Assembly: GCF_022606295.1 (NCBI RefSeq)
Contig: NZ_JAHHZS010000025.1
Location: 1 to 63,234, forward strand
Direction of reading: 5' to 3'
DNA: 63,234 nucleotides
Source: Arthrobacter bambusae
Lineage (GTDB): Bacteria; Actinomycetota; Actinomycetes; Actinomycetales; Micrococcaceae
The translations under genes were made by a program, and so were the position numbers. Position 1 is the stretch's first letter; every line of letters begins with the position of its first letter. The notes beneath the pieces are model-generated. The model searched no databases. It worked only from the letters and a program-made list of their open reading frames with translations, and was not told where the DNA came from. Below, piece by piece: positions 27,846 to 37,022 of the stretch.

Positions 27846-28457
27846 TCAGGCCAGTAGTTCGACCACTGGCTGGACGTAGCTGCGGAAGATATCCGGTTCG
27901 GACAGGAGCCGGTGGCTCATGATCATCTTGTCCGGCTCAAGGTACCAGGCCCGTGGCTCGTTGAGGGGCAACTCGATGATCGTCAACTGGAAGTCCCGGG
28001 AGCTCCGGCCGACTTCGAGCAGCCGGTCCTCCACCATATCGCCCAGAAGCAGCGTGGCGCCGCTCGCTTCGCGTTCAGCCTCGAGTTTTTCGTACTCTTC
28101 AAGGCGTTCACGGGCCCACGTGAGGGCGGCACCGAAGTGTGCCTGAAGTACCCGGCGGAGGGCCGGCGAATTGCCGAAAGCGTTGAATCCCGGGGGTGAA
28201 AGCTCGGGCGCGGCATCCGGATACGCCCTCAGCAGCCGCTCCCACCACGCCTCCCACTCGGTCTTGAGGGCCGGCACTCCGCCTACCTCGGCGGTGAGGT
28301 GCGTGTGGTCCGCCTGCCTGACTTTAGGTGTGGCGTGGGACAACGTCGGCGTCCCGGCTCCGTCCAATCCAGCAACGTCTCTCAGATACAAGGCAATGAG
28401 CATCGGTCCGGAGGTGTCCATTGTGATCCGCCACCCCTGACCGCCTGTGTCATGCAT
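27846..28457 (-). CDS. Hypothetical protein of unrecognised family
   Basis: The 203-residue soluble protein has no signal or membrane segment. It includes the Trp-rich KTEWEAWWERLLRAYPDA (about 65-82), a long charged helix (LTWARERLEEYEKLEAEREA), and a C-terminal strand region with YLEPDKMIMSHRLL. GGGAGG seven bases before the ATG at 28457 supports the start. It follows the TetR gene on the same strand by 63 bp and may be regulated with it. I do not recognise a function. Confidence 0.75.
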   Translation of the reverse strand: MHDTGGQGWRITMDTSGPMLIALYLRDVAGLDGAGTPTLSHATPKVRQADHTHLTAEVGGVPALKTEWEAWWERLLRAYPDAAPELSPPGFNAFGNSPALRRVLQAHFGAALTWARERLEEYEKLEAEREASGATLLLGDMVEDRLLEVGRSSRDFQLTIIELPLNEPRAWYLEPDKMIMSHRLLSEPDIFRSYVQPVVELLA

Positions 28458-28520
28458 CCGATTGCCTCCCTTGGCAGGTGCCCACTCAGAGTTCCAGTCT
28501 ATTCCCGAAGAGGCGCGACG

Positions 28521-29147
28521 TTAACGGTTGGAAGGCACCGCAACAAGACTGTCCACATGTGCGGTCAGAACGTCGCGGCACACCTCGGCCGTCATCCATT
28601 CGGGCTGCAGCAAGGCGTGCATGCACAGTCCGTCGAGGGTCGCGAGAAGGCGCTCGGCCTCGGTCACCAGACGCTCCTGGCCGGAGCCGCCGTCGGGCAT
28701 CAGCCGCATCACCAAGCGGCCGACGACGGCGGCCACGGCACGGTGGCTGCGTGCGGCTTCCGGCTCGAGCATCGGACGGATCCGGGCCGCGTGCCGGAAT
28801 GCCATCCACACGCAGGCGTCGACGGCCAGTTCCTCGTCGAGCGGAAGGAATTGACCCAGCAGGGTTAACACGGCGGCGTCGTGTTCCGCCGACCCATTGT
28901 CCAGGGATTCGACGACGGCGAACGCCTCGTCCAGCCGCCCGGCGATCCTGTCGATGACCACGGCAAAGGAATGGACCAGCAATTCGTCACTGCTGGCAAA
29001 GTAGTGGCGGACCGAACCAACGGCCAGCCCGGCTTCGTCGGCCACCTCCCGCAAGGAGGCCCGCTCGAGGCCATCCGAGGCGATGATCCTGAAGACGGCT
29101 TCGACTACTTCTTGGCGCCGGGCTTCGGCATCGACAATCTTGGGCAC
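28521..29147 (-). CDS. TetR-family transcriptional regulator
   Basis: The 208-residue protein begins VPKIVDAEARRQEVVEAVFR at GTG. Its helix-turn-helix (ERASLREVADEAGLAVGSVR then HYFASSDELL) is at about residues 25-55, and the C-terminal domain resembles the BetI-like group. It is divergent from galE with 114 bp between starts. Target and ligand are unknown. Confidence 0.88.
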   Translation of the reverse strand: MPKIVDAEARRQEVVEAVFRIIASDGLERASLREVADEAGLAVGSVRHYFASSDELLVHSFAVVIDRIAGRLDEAFAVVESLDNGSAEHDAAVLTLLGQFLPLDEELAVDACVWMAFRHAARIRPMLEPEAARSHRAVAAVVGRLVMRLMPDGGSGQERLVTEAERLLATLDGLCMHALLQPEWMTAEVCRDVLTAHVDSLVAVPSNR

Positions 29148-29261
29148 AAATCTTTTTAGCACAAACGTGCTTGAACCATGTCGTCCGGCACACGGGACCG
29201 CGCGACTGTGGCCTACGCAACACTGAGCGGGCACGCACCAAGTTCGACTACCGTTGCTTGC

Positions 29262-30275
29262 ATGAGAATTCTTGTCACGGGTGGCACCGGCTACATCGGA
29301 TCGCACACCGTCCTGTCCCTGTTGGAAACCGGACACGAAGTGGTCGTGGTGGACAACCTCGTGAACTCAAGCGAAGAATCCCTGCGCCGCGTCGGCGAAC
29401 TGGCGGGAAAGACCGCAGCATTCCATCAGGTGGACCTGGTGGACGAGGCCGCGCTTGAGGCCGTGTTCGACCAGCACAGCATCGACGCCGTCATCCACTT
29501 CGCCGGGCTCAAGGCGGTTGGCGAGTCCGTGCAGGAACCCTTGAACTACTACTACAACAACATCGTGGGCACACTGAACCTGCTGCGCGCCATGGACAAG
29601 CACGGGGTCCGCTCGATCGTCTTCAGTTCTTCGGCAACGGTATACGGCGAGCACAACCCCATCCCCTACATCGAGAAGATGGAGATCGGGGCCAACAACC
29701 CCTATGGACGTACCAAGGAGCAGGTCGAGGACATCCTCACGGACCTGGGCGCCGCGGACGAACGTTGGCACATCGCTCTATTGCGCTACTTCAACCCGGT
29801 GGGTGCACACCCCTCAGGCCGTATCGGCGAGGACCCGCAGGGCATCCCCAACAACCTGGTTCCGTACATCGCCCAAGTTGCCGTCGGCCGCCGCGACAAG
29901 CTCATGGTCTTCGGTGGAGACTACGACACCCCGGACGGCACCTGCCTGCGGGACTACATCCACGTCGTCGACCTCGCGGAGGGCCACGTCGCCGCCCTGG
30001 ACTACGTTGCGGAACGCCCCGGCGTGCACCGCTGGAACCTCGGCTCCGGCAAGGGTACATCCGTGCTGGAGATGCTCCACGCGTTCGAACAGGCCGTCGG
30101 GCACCCGCTGCCGTATGAGATCACAGGCCGCCGCGCCGGAGACCTGCCCGCGTTCTGGGCCGACGCCTCCTCCGCCCTGGCCGACCTGAGCTGGTCCACC
30201 ACGAAGACCGTGGACCAGATGTGCGAAGACCACTGGCGGTGGCAGAAGAACAACCCCCTCGGCTACAGCTCTTAA
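29262..30275 (+). CDS. galE: UDP-glucose 4-epimerase
   Basis: This 337-residue extended SDR interconverts UDP-glucose and UDP-galactose. NAD binds at MRILVTGGTGYIGSH (GxxGxxG, residues 7-13), D-containing VVVDNLVNSS follows, then FSSSATVYG and the catalytic Y-x3-K in NPYGRTKEQ. RYFNPVGAHPSG and YIHVVDLAEGHVAAL are also typical. The ATG at 29262 starts exactly at the conserved N-terminus; the 28 upstream in-frame residues are unlike the family. It supplies galactose for envelope polysaccharides. Confidence 0.95.
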   Translation: MRILVTGGTGYIGSHTVLSLLETGHEVVVVDNLVNSSEESLRRVGELAGKTAAFHQVDLVDEAALEAVFDQHSIDAVIHFAGLKAVGESVQEPLNYYYNNIVGTLNLLRAMDKHGVRSIVFSSSATVYGEHNPIPYIEKMEIGANNPYGRTKEQVEDILTDLGAADERWHIALLRYFNPVGAHPSGRIGEDPQGIPNNLVPYIAQVAVGRRDKLMVFGGDYDTPDGTCLRDYIHVVDLAEGHVAALDYVAERPGVHRWNLGSGKGTSVLEMLHAFEQAVGHPLPYEITGRRAGDLPAFWADASSALADLSWSTTKTVDQMCEDHWRWQKNNPLGYSS

Positions 30276-30277
30276 AG

Positions 30278-30340
30278 CAACGCGGGGTCACTTACGGCCC
30301 ATGATGTCCCTTGGGACGGACCGTAAGTGACCCCGCGTTG
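30278..30340. terminator. 20-bp inverted repeat with nested hairpin after galE
   Basis: The arm at 30278-30297 is exactly complementary to 30321-30340. The 23-base interior contains a second small palindrome, GTCCC-TT-GGGAC (30306-30317), so the structure is a nested stem. It lies between galE and the convergent gltA and probably terminates both, though no T-run follows. Confidence 0.75.
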
Positions 30341-30401
30341 ACAGGGCCCACACCGGCGAGGGACCCGGGCCGAGCTTGCGAGGCCTGGGAGCCGGTGGGG
30401 A

Positions 30402-31685
<1,284 letters not shown>

Positions 31686-31833
31686 GGAGTCCCCTTCATG
31701 AGGCTCTTGGCCTCGGTCGAAAGCTTGATCCAACCAACATCTGGTGACTCCAACCGGGGGCCTGCAGGTGCAGGCGCCATCGGCCGGACTGCCTTCATGG
31801 AGAAAGCCACCATTGATAGTCAGTTAAAAGCTA

Positions 31834-31881
31834 CCGCCAGTAAGCGGGACAAACTAATTCACAAGCTACGGTTACTGGCGG
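31834..31881 (-). terminator. Stem-loop after dapC
   Basis: CCGCCAGTAA (31834-31843) and TTACTGGCGG (31872-31881) are a perfect 10-bp inverted repeat with a 28-base loop. In the minus direction it follows the dapC stop (31916) by about 35 bp and leads into TAGCTTTTAACT, consistent with a terminator ahead of the gltA promoter. Confidence 0.6.
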
Positions 31882-31915
31882 AATGACGCGCCCTGTGCGG
31901 CAAGTCACAGCATTG

Positions 31916-33073
31916 TTACCGGGCAGTGTTCAAGCGTTCCACGGCCGCATCGATGCGTTCGTCGGTGCCCGTGAGCGCCACTCGGATGAAACCGTTGCCT
32001 GCGTCTCCGTAGAACACTCCCGGCCCGACGACGATCCCCAGGTCAGCGAAACGCTGGACCGTGTCCCACGTCGCCTCCCCTGCCGTGGACCACAAGTACA
32101 GGCCCGCCTTGGACTCGTGGATCTCCAGGCCGAAGTTCCGAAGTGCAGGCACGAGGCGTTCGCGGCGTCCGCGGTAGAGATCTTTTTGGGCAAGCACGTG
32201 GCCGGCATCGCCGAGCGCGGCCCGCATGGCTTCCTGAACCGGGTAGGGCACGATCATGCCTGCATGCTTGCGGCTGTTGACGAGGTTTGCCACGATCGAC
32301 GAATCCCCGGCCACGAAAGCAGCACGGTAGCCGGCGAGGTTCGACTGCTTGCTCAGCGAGTAGACGCACAAGAGGCCGTCCGTGGATCCTCCCGTGACGC
32401 GCGGATCAAGGACGCTCGGAACGGCCTCGCCGCCACGCTGCGCATCCCATTCACCCCAGCCGAGTTCGGCATAGCATTCATCCGACGCCACGACTGCACC
32501 GATCTCGCGCGCCTGGGCCACGATCTGCCGGAGCGATTCGACGTCACGGACGCTGCCCGTGGGATTGCCCGGGGAATTGATCCAGATGAGCCGGACCTTG
32601 GCGCGGGTGGCTGAATCCAGTTCGTCCAGGCTGTCCGCGGCGACCGCGGTGGCCCCTGCGAGCATGGCGCCGATGTCGTAGGTGGGGTAGGCAACAGTGG
32701 GACGGACCACGACGTCACCCCCGCTGAGTCCCAGCAGGAACGGCAGCCAAGCGACCAATTCCTTGGAGCCGACCGTGGGCATGATGTCCCTCGGATCGAT
32801 CCCGGGGACCCCGCGACGGCTGGCGAACCAGGCGGACACAGCCTCGCGGAGTGCTTCCGTACCGTGGACTGTCGGGTACCCATGGGCATCGGCGGCCCCT
32901 GCGAGCGCCTCGCGAACCAGCTGCGGCGTAGGATCCACGGGGGTTCCGATGGAAAGATTGACCACCCCGCCCGGGTGTTCCGAGGCCTTGGCCACATACG
33001 GTGCCATGGCTTCCCAAGGGTAGTCGGGCAGGTTGAGGCCGAAAGCGGGGGCCGCAGAAATCAAAGGAAGCAA
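31916..33073 (-). CDS. dapC: Succinyldiaminopimelate transaminase DapC
   Basis: This 385-residue class I/II PLP aminotransferase catalyses the N-succinyl-2-amino-6-ketopimelate step between DapD and DapE. The PLP lysine is in VYSLSKQSNLAGYR, the Asn and Asp in INSPGNPTGS and VASDECYAELGW, and the arginine near GNGFIRVALTG. The N-terminal GLNLPDYPWEAMAPY and fdxA-dapC order are typical of actinobacterial DapC. The start appears to be TTG at 33073, seven bases from the fdxA stop; no strong ribosome site is seen. Confidence 0.92.
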   Translation of the reverse strand: MLPLISAAPAFGLNLPDYPWEAMAPYVAKASEHPGGVVNLSIGTPVDPTPQLVREALAGAADAHGYPTVHGTEALREAVSAWFASRRGVPGIDPRDIMPTVGSKELVAWLPFLLGLSGGDVVVRPTVAYPTYDIGAMLAGATAVAADSLDELDSATRAKVRLIWINSPGNPTGSVRDVESLRQIVAQAREIGAVVASDECYAELGWGEWDAQRGGEAVPSVLDPRVTGGSTDGLLCVYSLSKQSNLAGYRAAFVAGDSSIVANLVNSRKHAGMIVPYPVQEAMRAALGDAGHVLAQKDLYRGRRERLVPALRNFGLEIHESKAGLYLWSTAGEATWDTVQRFADLGIVVGPGVFYGDAGNGFIRVALTGTDERIDAAVERLNTAR

Positions 33074-33079
33074 CCGTTC

Positions 33080-33406
33080 TTAGTGGTCTTGGTTCTGTGG
33101 AGGCAGCGCAGCGATGAAGGGGTGGTCCTTGCCGGTGTTGCCGATCTTGGCAGCCCCGCCCGGGGAACCAAGGTCATCGAAGAACTCGACATTGGCCTTG
33201 TAGTAGTCGGCCCATTCCTCCGGGGTGTCGTCCTCGTAGTAGATCGCTTCCACCGGGCACACGGGTTCACAAGCTCCGCAGTCCACGCACTCATCCGGGT
33301 GGATATAGAGGGAACGTTCGCCTTCGTAGATGCAGTCAACAGGACACTCTTCAATACATGCCTTGTCCTTGACGTCCACACACGGCTGCGCGATTACGTA
33401 GGTCAC
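33080..33406 (-). CDS. fdxA: 7Fe-type ferredoxin FdxA
   Basis: This 108-residue ferredoxin starts at GTG (TYVIAQPCVDVKDKAC). Cysteines in CVDVKDKACIEECPVDC and CVDCGACEPVCPVEAI supply a [3Fe-4S] and a [4Fe-4S] cluster as in mycobacterial FdxA; the C-terminal extension of about 45 residues is standard. GAGAGG eight bases upstream of 33406 supports this start over longer frames. It probably donates electrons to redox enzymes and is in one operon with dapC. Confidence 0.94.
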   Translation of the reverse strand: MTYVIAQPCVDVKDKACIEECPVDCIYEGERSLYIHPDECVDCGACEPVCPVEAIYYEDDTPEEWADYYKANVEFFDDLGSPGGAAKIGNTGKDHPFIAALPPQNQDH

Positions 33407-33542
33407 GTCCCTTGCCTCTCCACAGTTGTCCCGGACAGTTTCCGGGTAGTACCACCGGCCATGTGGCCGGTACATCGAATTCTGAGCCTATTATCCCCCA
33501 GCCGGAACTCAGCAACCTAGCCGGGCGTCTTACTATGAACTG

Positions 33543-33785
33543 GTGAATCAGCCCCGGCCCCAGGATTTCCTGCTCAATACCGTATCCGGAACACGAGTCG
33601 TTGTCCGATACCGGCTGGACGACGGCTTCACCGATGCCCTCGGCTACCTGCTCTCCGTCGTCGATGGTGCGTGCACCATCCGTACCCGGCAATCCGATGT
33701 CGAGATCCCCCTTGCCCTTGTAGTGGCCGCCAAGGAGGTCCCTCCTCCGCCTCCGCGCCGTGGTCCGCGCACAGCCCGCGAGTAA
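33543..33785 (+). CDS. Small SH3-like domain protein resembling the N-domain of some GNAT acetyltransferases
   Basis: The 80-residue protein starts at GTG. It contains GTRVVVRYRLDDGFTDALGYLL then SVVDGACTIRTRQSDVEIPLALVVAAKEVPPPPPR, a beta-rich module that in mycobacterial Rv0428c-like proteins precedes an acetyltransferase domain (from memory). Here it stands alone and ends in a Pro/Arg tail. It is divergent from fdxA. Function unknown. Confidence 0.7.
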   Translation: MNQPRPQDFLLNTVSGTRVVVRYRLDDGFTDALGYLLSVVDGACTIRTRQSDVEIPLALVVAAKEVPPPPPRRGPRTARE

Positions 33786-33793
33786 TCCCGCAC

Positions 33794-33877
33794 CACCTCT
33801 GCCCATCCACCTCTGCCCACCCACCCCTGCCCATCCACCTCTGCCCACCCACCCCTGCCCACCCACCCCTGCCCACC
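33794..33877. repeat. Six-copy 14-bp minisatellite
   Basis: The unit CACCYCTGCCCAYC repeats six times without a break from 33794 to 33877 with only C/T changes. It begins nine bases after the stop codon of the SH3-like gene and runs directly into the GGACAT array. Confidence 0.9.
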
Positions 33878-33882
33878 AACGC

Positions 33883-34053
33883 GGACATGCCCCATTCCCG
33901 CTCGAACCGCTGGACATGCCCACCGCCCGCTCAAACCATTGGACATAGTGCGAATATGTCCATTCCTGGCTCGGAGGGCTGGGCATGTCCCGCGGCAGCG
34001 CAAGCCCGGGCGAGGCACATGTCGGTTCCTGAGGCGCAGCGATGGGCATGTCC
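33883..34053. repeat. GGACAT/ATGTCC palindromic array, seven half-sites at 29-bp phase
   Basis: GGACATG occurs at 33883 and 33912, GGACATA at 33941, then after seven bases TATGTCC at 33955, CATGTCC at 33984, CATGTCG at 34018 and CATGTCC at 34047. Intervals are 29, 29, core, 29, 34 and 29. The first two 29-mers are also alike between the half-sites (CCCGCTCGAACC versus CCCGCTCAAACC). This fills the gap between the SH3-like gene and the DUF559 gene, whose stop codon is 35 bp to the right. Confidence 0.88.
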
Positions 34054-34087
34054 CTTTTGACGGGGCCGAAGATGAGCTAGGCGGAGA

Positions 34088-34897
34088 TCACGCGGCCTGG
34101 TCGAGCGACCTCAGAGTGTCGCGGACCATCGCCACAAATTCCCGAGGCCGGTTCTTCAGCATGGAATAGCTCACAACCAAGGTGGGAATACCCAGCCTGG
34201 TGGTGACATTCCACCGGCGGCGGTCCTCCTCGAAGCTCGGCTTGTCCATGTGGAAGCCTGCTCCGTCGGTTTCAATCCCCAGCCTTCCGTCCACCATCAA
34301 GTCCAAATGCCCCATGCCGCGTATGTTCACTTGTGATTCCACATGGAAACCGGCTTCGCGCAGGAGGTACCGGGCGATGCACTCAATGATCGACTGTGAC
34401 TGGGGAACAATTTGTGACACCAGCCTCCGCTCCCGCGCATCGTTCCGCCCGCTTAGCCGCATCCTCATGCCAGAGAGCGGTAGCCTCCCCAGAGCTACGG
34501 CAGATTCCGCAATGACAAGCCCATCCAGGTCCGGCAGGCAACGGAGGGCCTGGACAACTGAATCCATGAGGGACGGCGGGGTTGCGGATCTATGGCAAAC
34601 AAAACCTTGGTACCTTCGGCTGTGAGGGACGGCAACATGGGGAAATTGAGGGGGATCCAAGACCCACAACCCGGACAGCTCGGCCGCGGAAACGCAGGCC
34701 GGTTCAGCAGGAAGGGATCGGATGGCAACCAAGCCGGGATCGGCGTCGGGCATCGCATAAACCCCTCGCGCCACCCGGAGAATCCGCCCGCTCGCCAACG
34801 CGGATTTCAGTTGGAAATGCGATACCCCGGCCGCAGCAAGATGCTTGGCCCGCGCCACGCCGTCGTACGCTGAAATGACGTCGATAATATTCACCAT
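34088..34897 (-). CDS. AbiEi-like N-domain/DUF559 (Vsr-like) putative nuclease
   Basis: The 269-residue protein begins with a winged-helix-like region (ARAKHLAAAGVSHFQLKSAL then GRILRVARGVYAM, about 16-49) similar to AbiEi-type antitoxin N-domains. It ends with a DUF559 domain of the Vsr/PD-(D/E)xK type: LLREAGFHVESQVNI, GHLDLMVDGRLGIETDGAGFHMDKPSFEEDRR (E-x-D-G-x-x-x-H signature), then a helical end. A nicking or DNA-binding role is inferred from the fold. Both ends of the gene are flanked by GGACAT arrays, which may be its target or simply a hot spot. No partner toxin or methylase adjoins it. Confidence 0.82.
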   Translation of the reverse strand: MVNIIDVISAYDGVARAKHLAAAGVSHFQLKSALASGRILRVARGVYAMPDADPGLVAIRSLPAEPACVSAAELSGLWVLDPPQFPHVAVPHSRRYQGFVCHRSATPPSLMDSVVQALRCLPDLDGLVIAESAVALGRLPLSGMRMRLSGRNDARERRLVSQIVPQSQSIIECIARYLLREAGFHVESQVNIRGMGHLDLMVDGRLGIETDGAGFHMDKPSFEEDRRRWNVTTRLGIPTLVVSYSMLKNRPREFVAMVRDTLRSLDQAA

Positions 34898-34986
34898 GCG
34901 CCCATCGTTCCGGCCGAATCATGGGTGCGGAAGCGCCAATATTCACTATGTGGAAAACGTCCAGTCCACTCCTGTGGCCAAGCGCT

Positions 34987-35088
34987 GGACATGCGCCCCC
35001 CTCACCGCAGAGCATGCGTCACGTGGAGACCAAGGAATGAGCATGTTGCCAATATGTCCAATGCTGCGGGCCAAGGCGGGGCATGTCC
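34987..35088. repeat. Third GGACAT/ATGTCC array, upstream of the DUF559 gene
   Basis: GGACATG at 34987 is followed by GAGCATG at 35010 and 35039, TATGTCC at 35053 and CATGTCC at 35082. The 29-bp phase holds for 35010-35039 and for 35053-35082, while the first interval is 23. The core is degenerate: GAGCATG replaces GGACATA, the same variant seen in the left-edge copies. It lies between the DUF559 start (34897) and the MFS stop (35100). Confidence 0.8.
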
Positions 35089-35099
35089 CAAGGGGACGG

Positions 35100-36452
35100 T
35101 CAGGCGCCGTGCACCTCGTCCGGCAGCCTGCGCATTCCCCACAGCGGGGAGAACAGCACCGGCGCAACAAGAACAATGCTTCCGGCCCAGCCGATCCAGA
35201 GTGTCGGGACGAGGCCAAGGTTCTCGGCCAGGAGACCCGAGGCGAGGGCTGCGATCGGCATGACTCCCCACACGACAAAGCGAATGGACGCATTCATGCG
35301 CCCCAGGAGCCGGGGAGGACACACCCGCTGCCTCATGCTCAACTGCATGATGTTGTACGCCAGGACTCCGAAGGCGAACCCGAACTCCGAGACGATGAGC
35401 ATCACGAGGGACATCCATCGTTCAGGGGCAAGCACGGACAACGGGACCAGGAGGAGGAAAAGCGAGCTGATCATCGACGCCACGGGAATGACGGTCCCCT
35501 CGCCGATCCAGGCCGCGAACCGGGGCGCCGCAACCGCCCCGATCAGACCGCCCACAGCACCGACCGCCATGATGAGGCCCATGCCCTCCGGACCAAGTCC
35601 CAATTCACGAAGCACGAGTACCGGCATCAAAGTGAAAGCAAGCGTGGTGAAGAAGTTGACCCCGCCCGTACAAGCCACAACCCTGCTGATCAACGGATGC
35701 CTGACGACGAAGACCAGGCCTTCCTTGATTTCGCTCGCCAGCGGCCGCCGGTCCTTCGCGGGCACGGGGACTTCCGCGTCGCGTGTTCTGAGCAGGAAGA
35801 TGGCCGACAACAGGTACCCCATCGCCTCCCCGACGAACAGCACCGGGGCGGAAACGATCACCAGGAGCGCACCGCCCGCGGCAGGACCACCGATCCGGGC
35901 GATCTGGGAGGTGGCTTCCAGCTTGGAGTTGGCCTGCGGCACTTTCCCGGCGTCCACGAGCACGGGCACGTAGCTCTGGTAGGAAACGTCGAAGAAGACC
36001 GTCGCAGCCCCGACGACGGCGGCTACAGCGTACAGGTGCCAGATCTGCAGGATGCCGGCCCACCAGAGTATAGGTACGGTGGCCATCGCCGCGGTCCGGA
36101 CCAGGTCAGCCACAATCATGGTGCGACGCTTGAGCCAGCGGTCAACCCAGGCTCCTGCCGGCAAACCGATGAGCAGGAAGGCCGCAAGGCCGGCGGCATT
36201 GAGTGCACCAACTTCGAACTCGCTGGCGCCGAGCAAAGTCACTGCGAGGACGGGGAATGCCAATTGCCCAAGTTGCGCCCCGAGCTGGCTGACGGCTTGG
36301 CCCGACCAGAAGGTCATGAAGTTCCGGTCCCGCCAAAGCGAGGCCGGCTTCTGAGCCGGGGTAGCTTGAAGAGCTGTGTCACTTTGGAGAGTCGCCTCAG
36401 TTTGCAGAGCGTTGTCGCCCTGCTGAGCGTTGTCAGTGGTCCCGGCGTTCAC
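35100..36452 (-). CDS. MFS transporter (drug-exporter type)
   Basis: The roughly 450-residue protein has about twelve membrane helices and the major-facilitator loop 2-3 signature (LPAGAWVDRWLKRRTMI). It resembles the EntS/MefA-like exporter group (N-terminal LWRDRNFMTFWSGQAVSQLG). A Gln/Thr-rich N-terminal tail of about 30 residues precedes the first helix. I choose the GTG at 36452 because AGGAAA lies nine bases upstream; the longer frame to 36491 would start inside a palindrome. The divergent ArsR-type gene suggests ligand-induced expression. Confidence 0.88.
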   Translation of the reverse strand: MNAGTTDNAQQGDNALQTEATLQSDTALQATPAQKPASLWRDRNFMTFWSGQAVSQLGAQLGQLAFPVLAVTLLGASEFEVGALNAAGLAAFLLIGLPAGAWVDRWLKRRTMIVADLVRTAAMATVPILWWAGILQIWHLYAVAAVVGAATVFFDVSYQSYVPVLVDAGKVPQANSKLEATSQIARIGGPAAGGALLVIVSAPVLFVGEAMGYLLSAIFLLRTRDAEVPVPAKDRRPLASEIKEGLVFVVRHPLISRVVACTGGVNFFTTLAFTLMPVLVLRELGLGPEGMGLIMAVGAVGGLIGAVAAPRFAAWIGEGTVIPVASMISSLFLLLVPLSVLAPERWMSLVMLIVSEFGFAFGVLAYNIMQLSMRQRVCPPRLLGRMNASIRFVVWGVMPIAALASGLLAENLGLVPTLWIGWAGSIVLVAPVLFSPLWGMRRLPDEVHGA

Positions 36453-36468
36453 CCGCTCAGTTTCCTGC

Positions 36469-36492
36469 AGTGATTGGTATATGTCAATCACT
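36469..36492. promoter_or_regulatory. Operator palindrome between the MFS and ArsR-type genes
   Basis: AGTGATTG and CAATCACT are perfect 8-bp inverted arms separated by GTATATGT. The site lies 16 bp upstream of the MFS start and 23 bp upstream of the regulator start, ideal for repressing both. The protein that binds it is presumably the adjacent ArsR-type regulator. Confidence 0.65.
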
Positions 36493-36515
36493 TATGGGTG
36501 GCTACACTGGCCTCC

Positions 36516-37022
36516 ATGACGGAACACGCGTGGGACGACAGCGACCTGGTCGCCAAGGGCCGCGCCTTGAGCTCGCCCTTGCGCCTGAGGATCCTCCGGC
36601 TCTGCCTACACCACGCGCGCACCAACAAAGAGATTGCCGGGCTCTTGGACATCAACCCGGCGTCGAGCCTGCACCACGTCAGGACCCTGGTGCGCACCGG
36701 CTTTCTCGAACCTCAGGAAGGCCGGAAGGGAAAGAGGGGCGCCAAAGAGGTTCCATATATCGCCACACGCGCCTCCTGGAGCACACCCGTCAACGATATT
36801 TCCCCGATCCTGATCGAAACATTCGTCCAGGAAACCCGCGGACTCGCACCCGAGGACATCGAAATCTGGCGGCTTGGCGTCAAGTTCAACGCAGCACGGC
36901 AGCAGGAAATGATGGGCAAGTTACGGGCGGTCGTCGAAGAATACATGCGGCTTCCGGCAGACGACGACGGCGAGGCCACCTCGCTCTTGATCGCCCACCA
37001 CCGGGACCCGAGCGCAGATTAG
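36516..37022 (+). CDS. ArsR/winged-helix regulator
   Basis: The 168-residue protein begins MTEHAWDDSDLVAKGRALSS, followed by the winged helix PLRLRILRLCLHHARTNKEI, AGLLDINPASSLHHVRTLVR and TGFLEPQ (about 20-68). No metal-binding Cys pair is seen, so it is likely an organic-ligand or stress sensor. The ATG at 36516 is chosen at the conserved N-terminus, just beyond the operator. The stop abuts that of the convergent small membrane gene. Confidence 0.85.
   Translation: MTEHAWDDSDLVAKGRALSSPLRLRILRLCLHHARTNKEIAGLLDINPASSLHHVRTLVRTGFLEPQEGRKGKRGAKEVPYIATRASWSTPVNDISPILIETFVQETRGLAPEDIEIWRLGVKFNAARQQEMMGKLRAVVEEYMRLPADDDGEATSLLIAHHRDPSAD

Noticed and set aside
33883..35088. CRISPR array
   Set aside because: Repeated units are only about seven bases, arranged in both orientations about a core, and no cas genes are seen. 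It fits a palindromic repeat family instead.
34986..35088. Small peptide genes in the third array
   Set aside because: Frames over the array are short, cross the repeat palindromes and have no ribosome sites.
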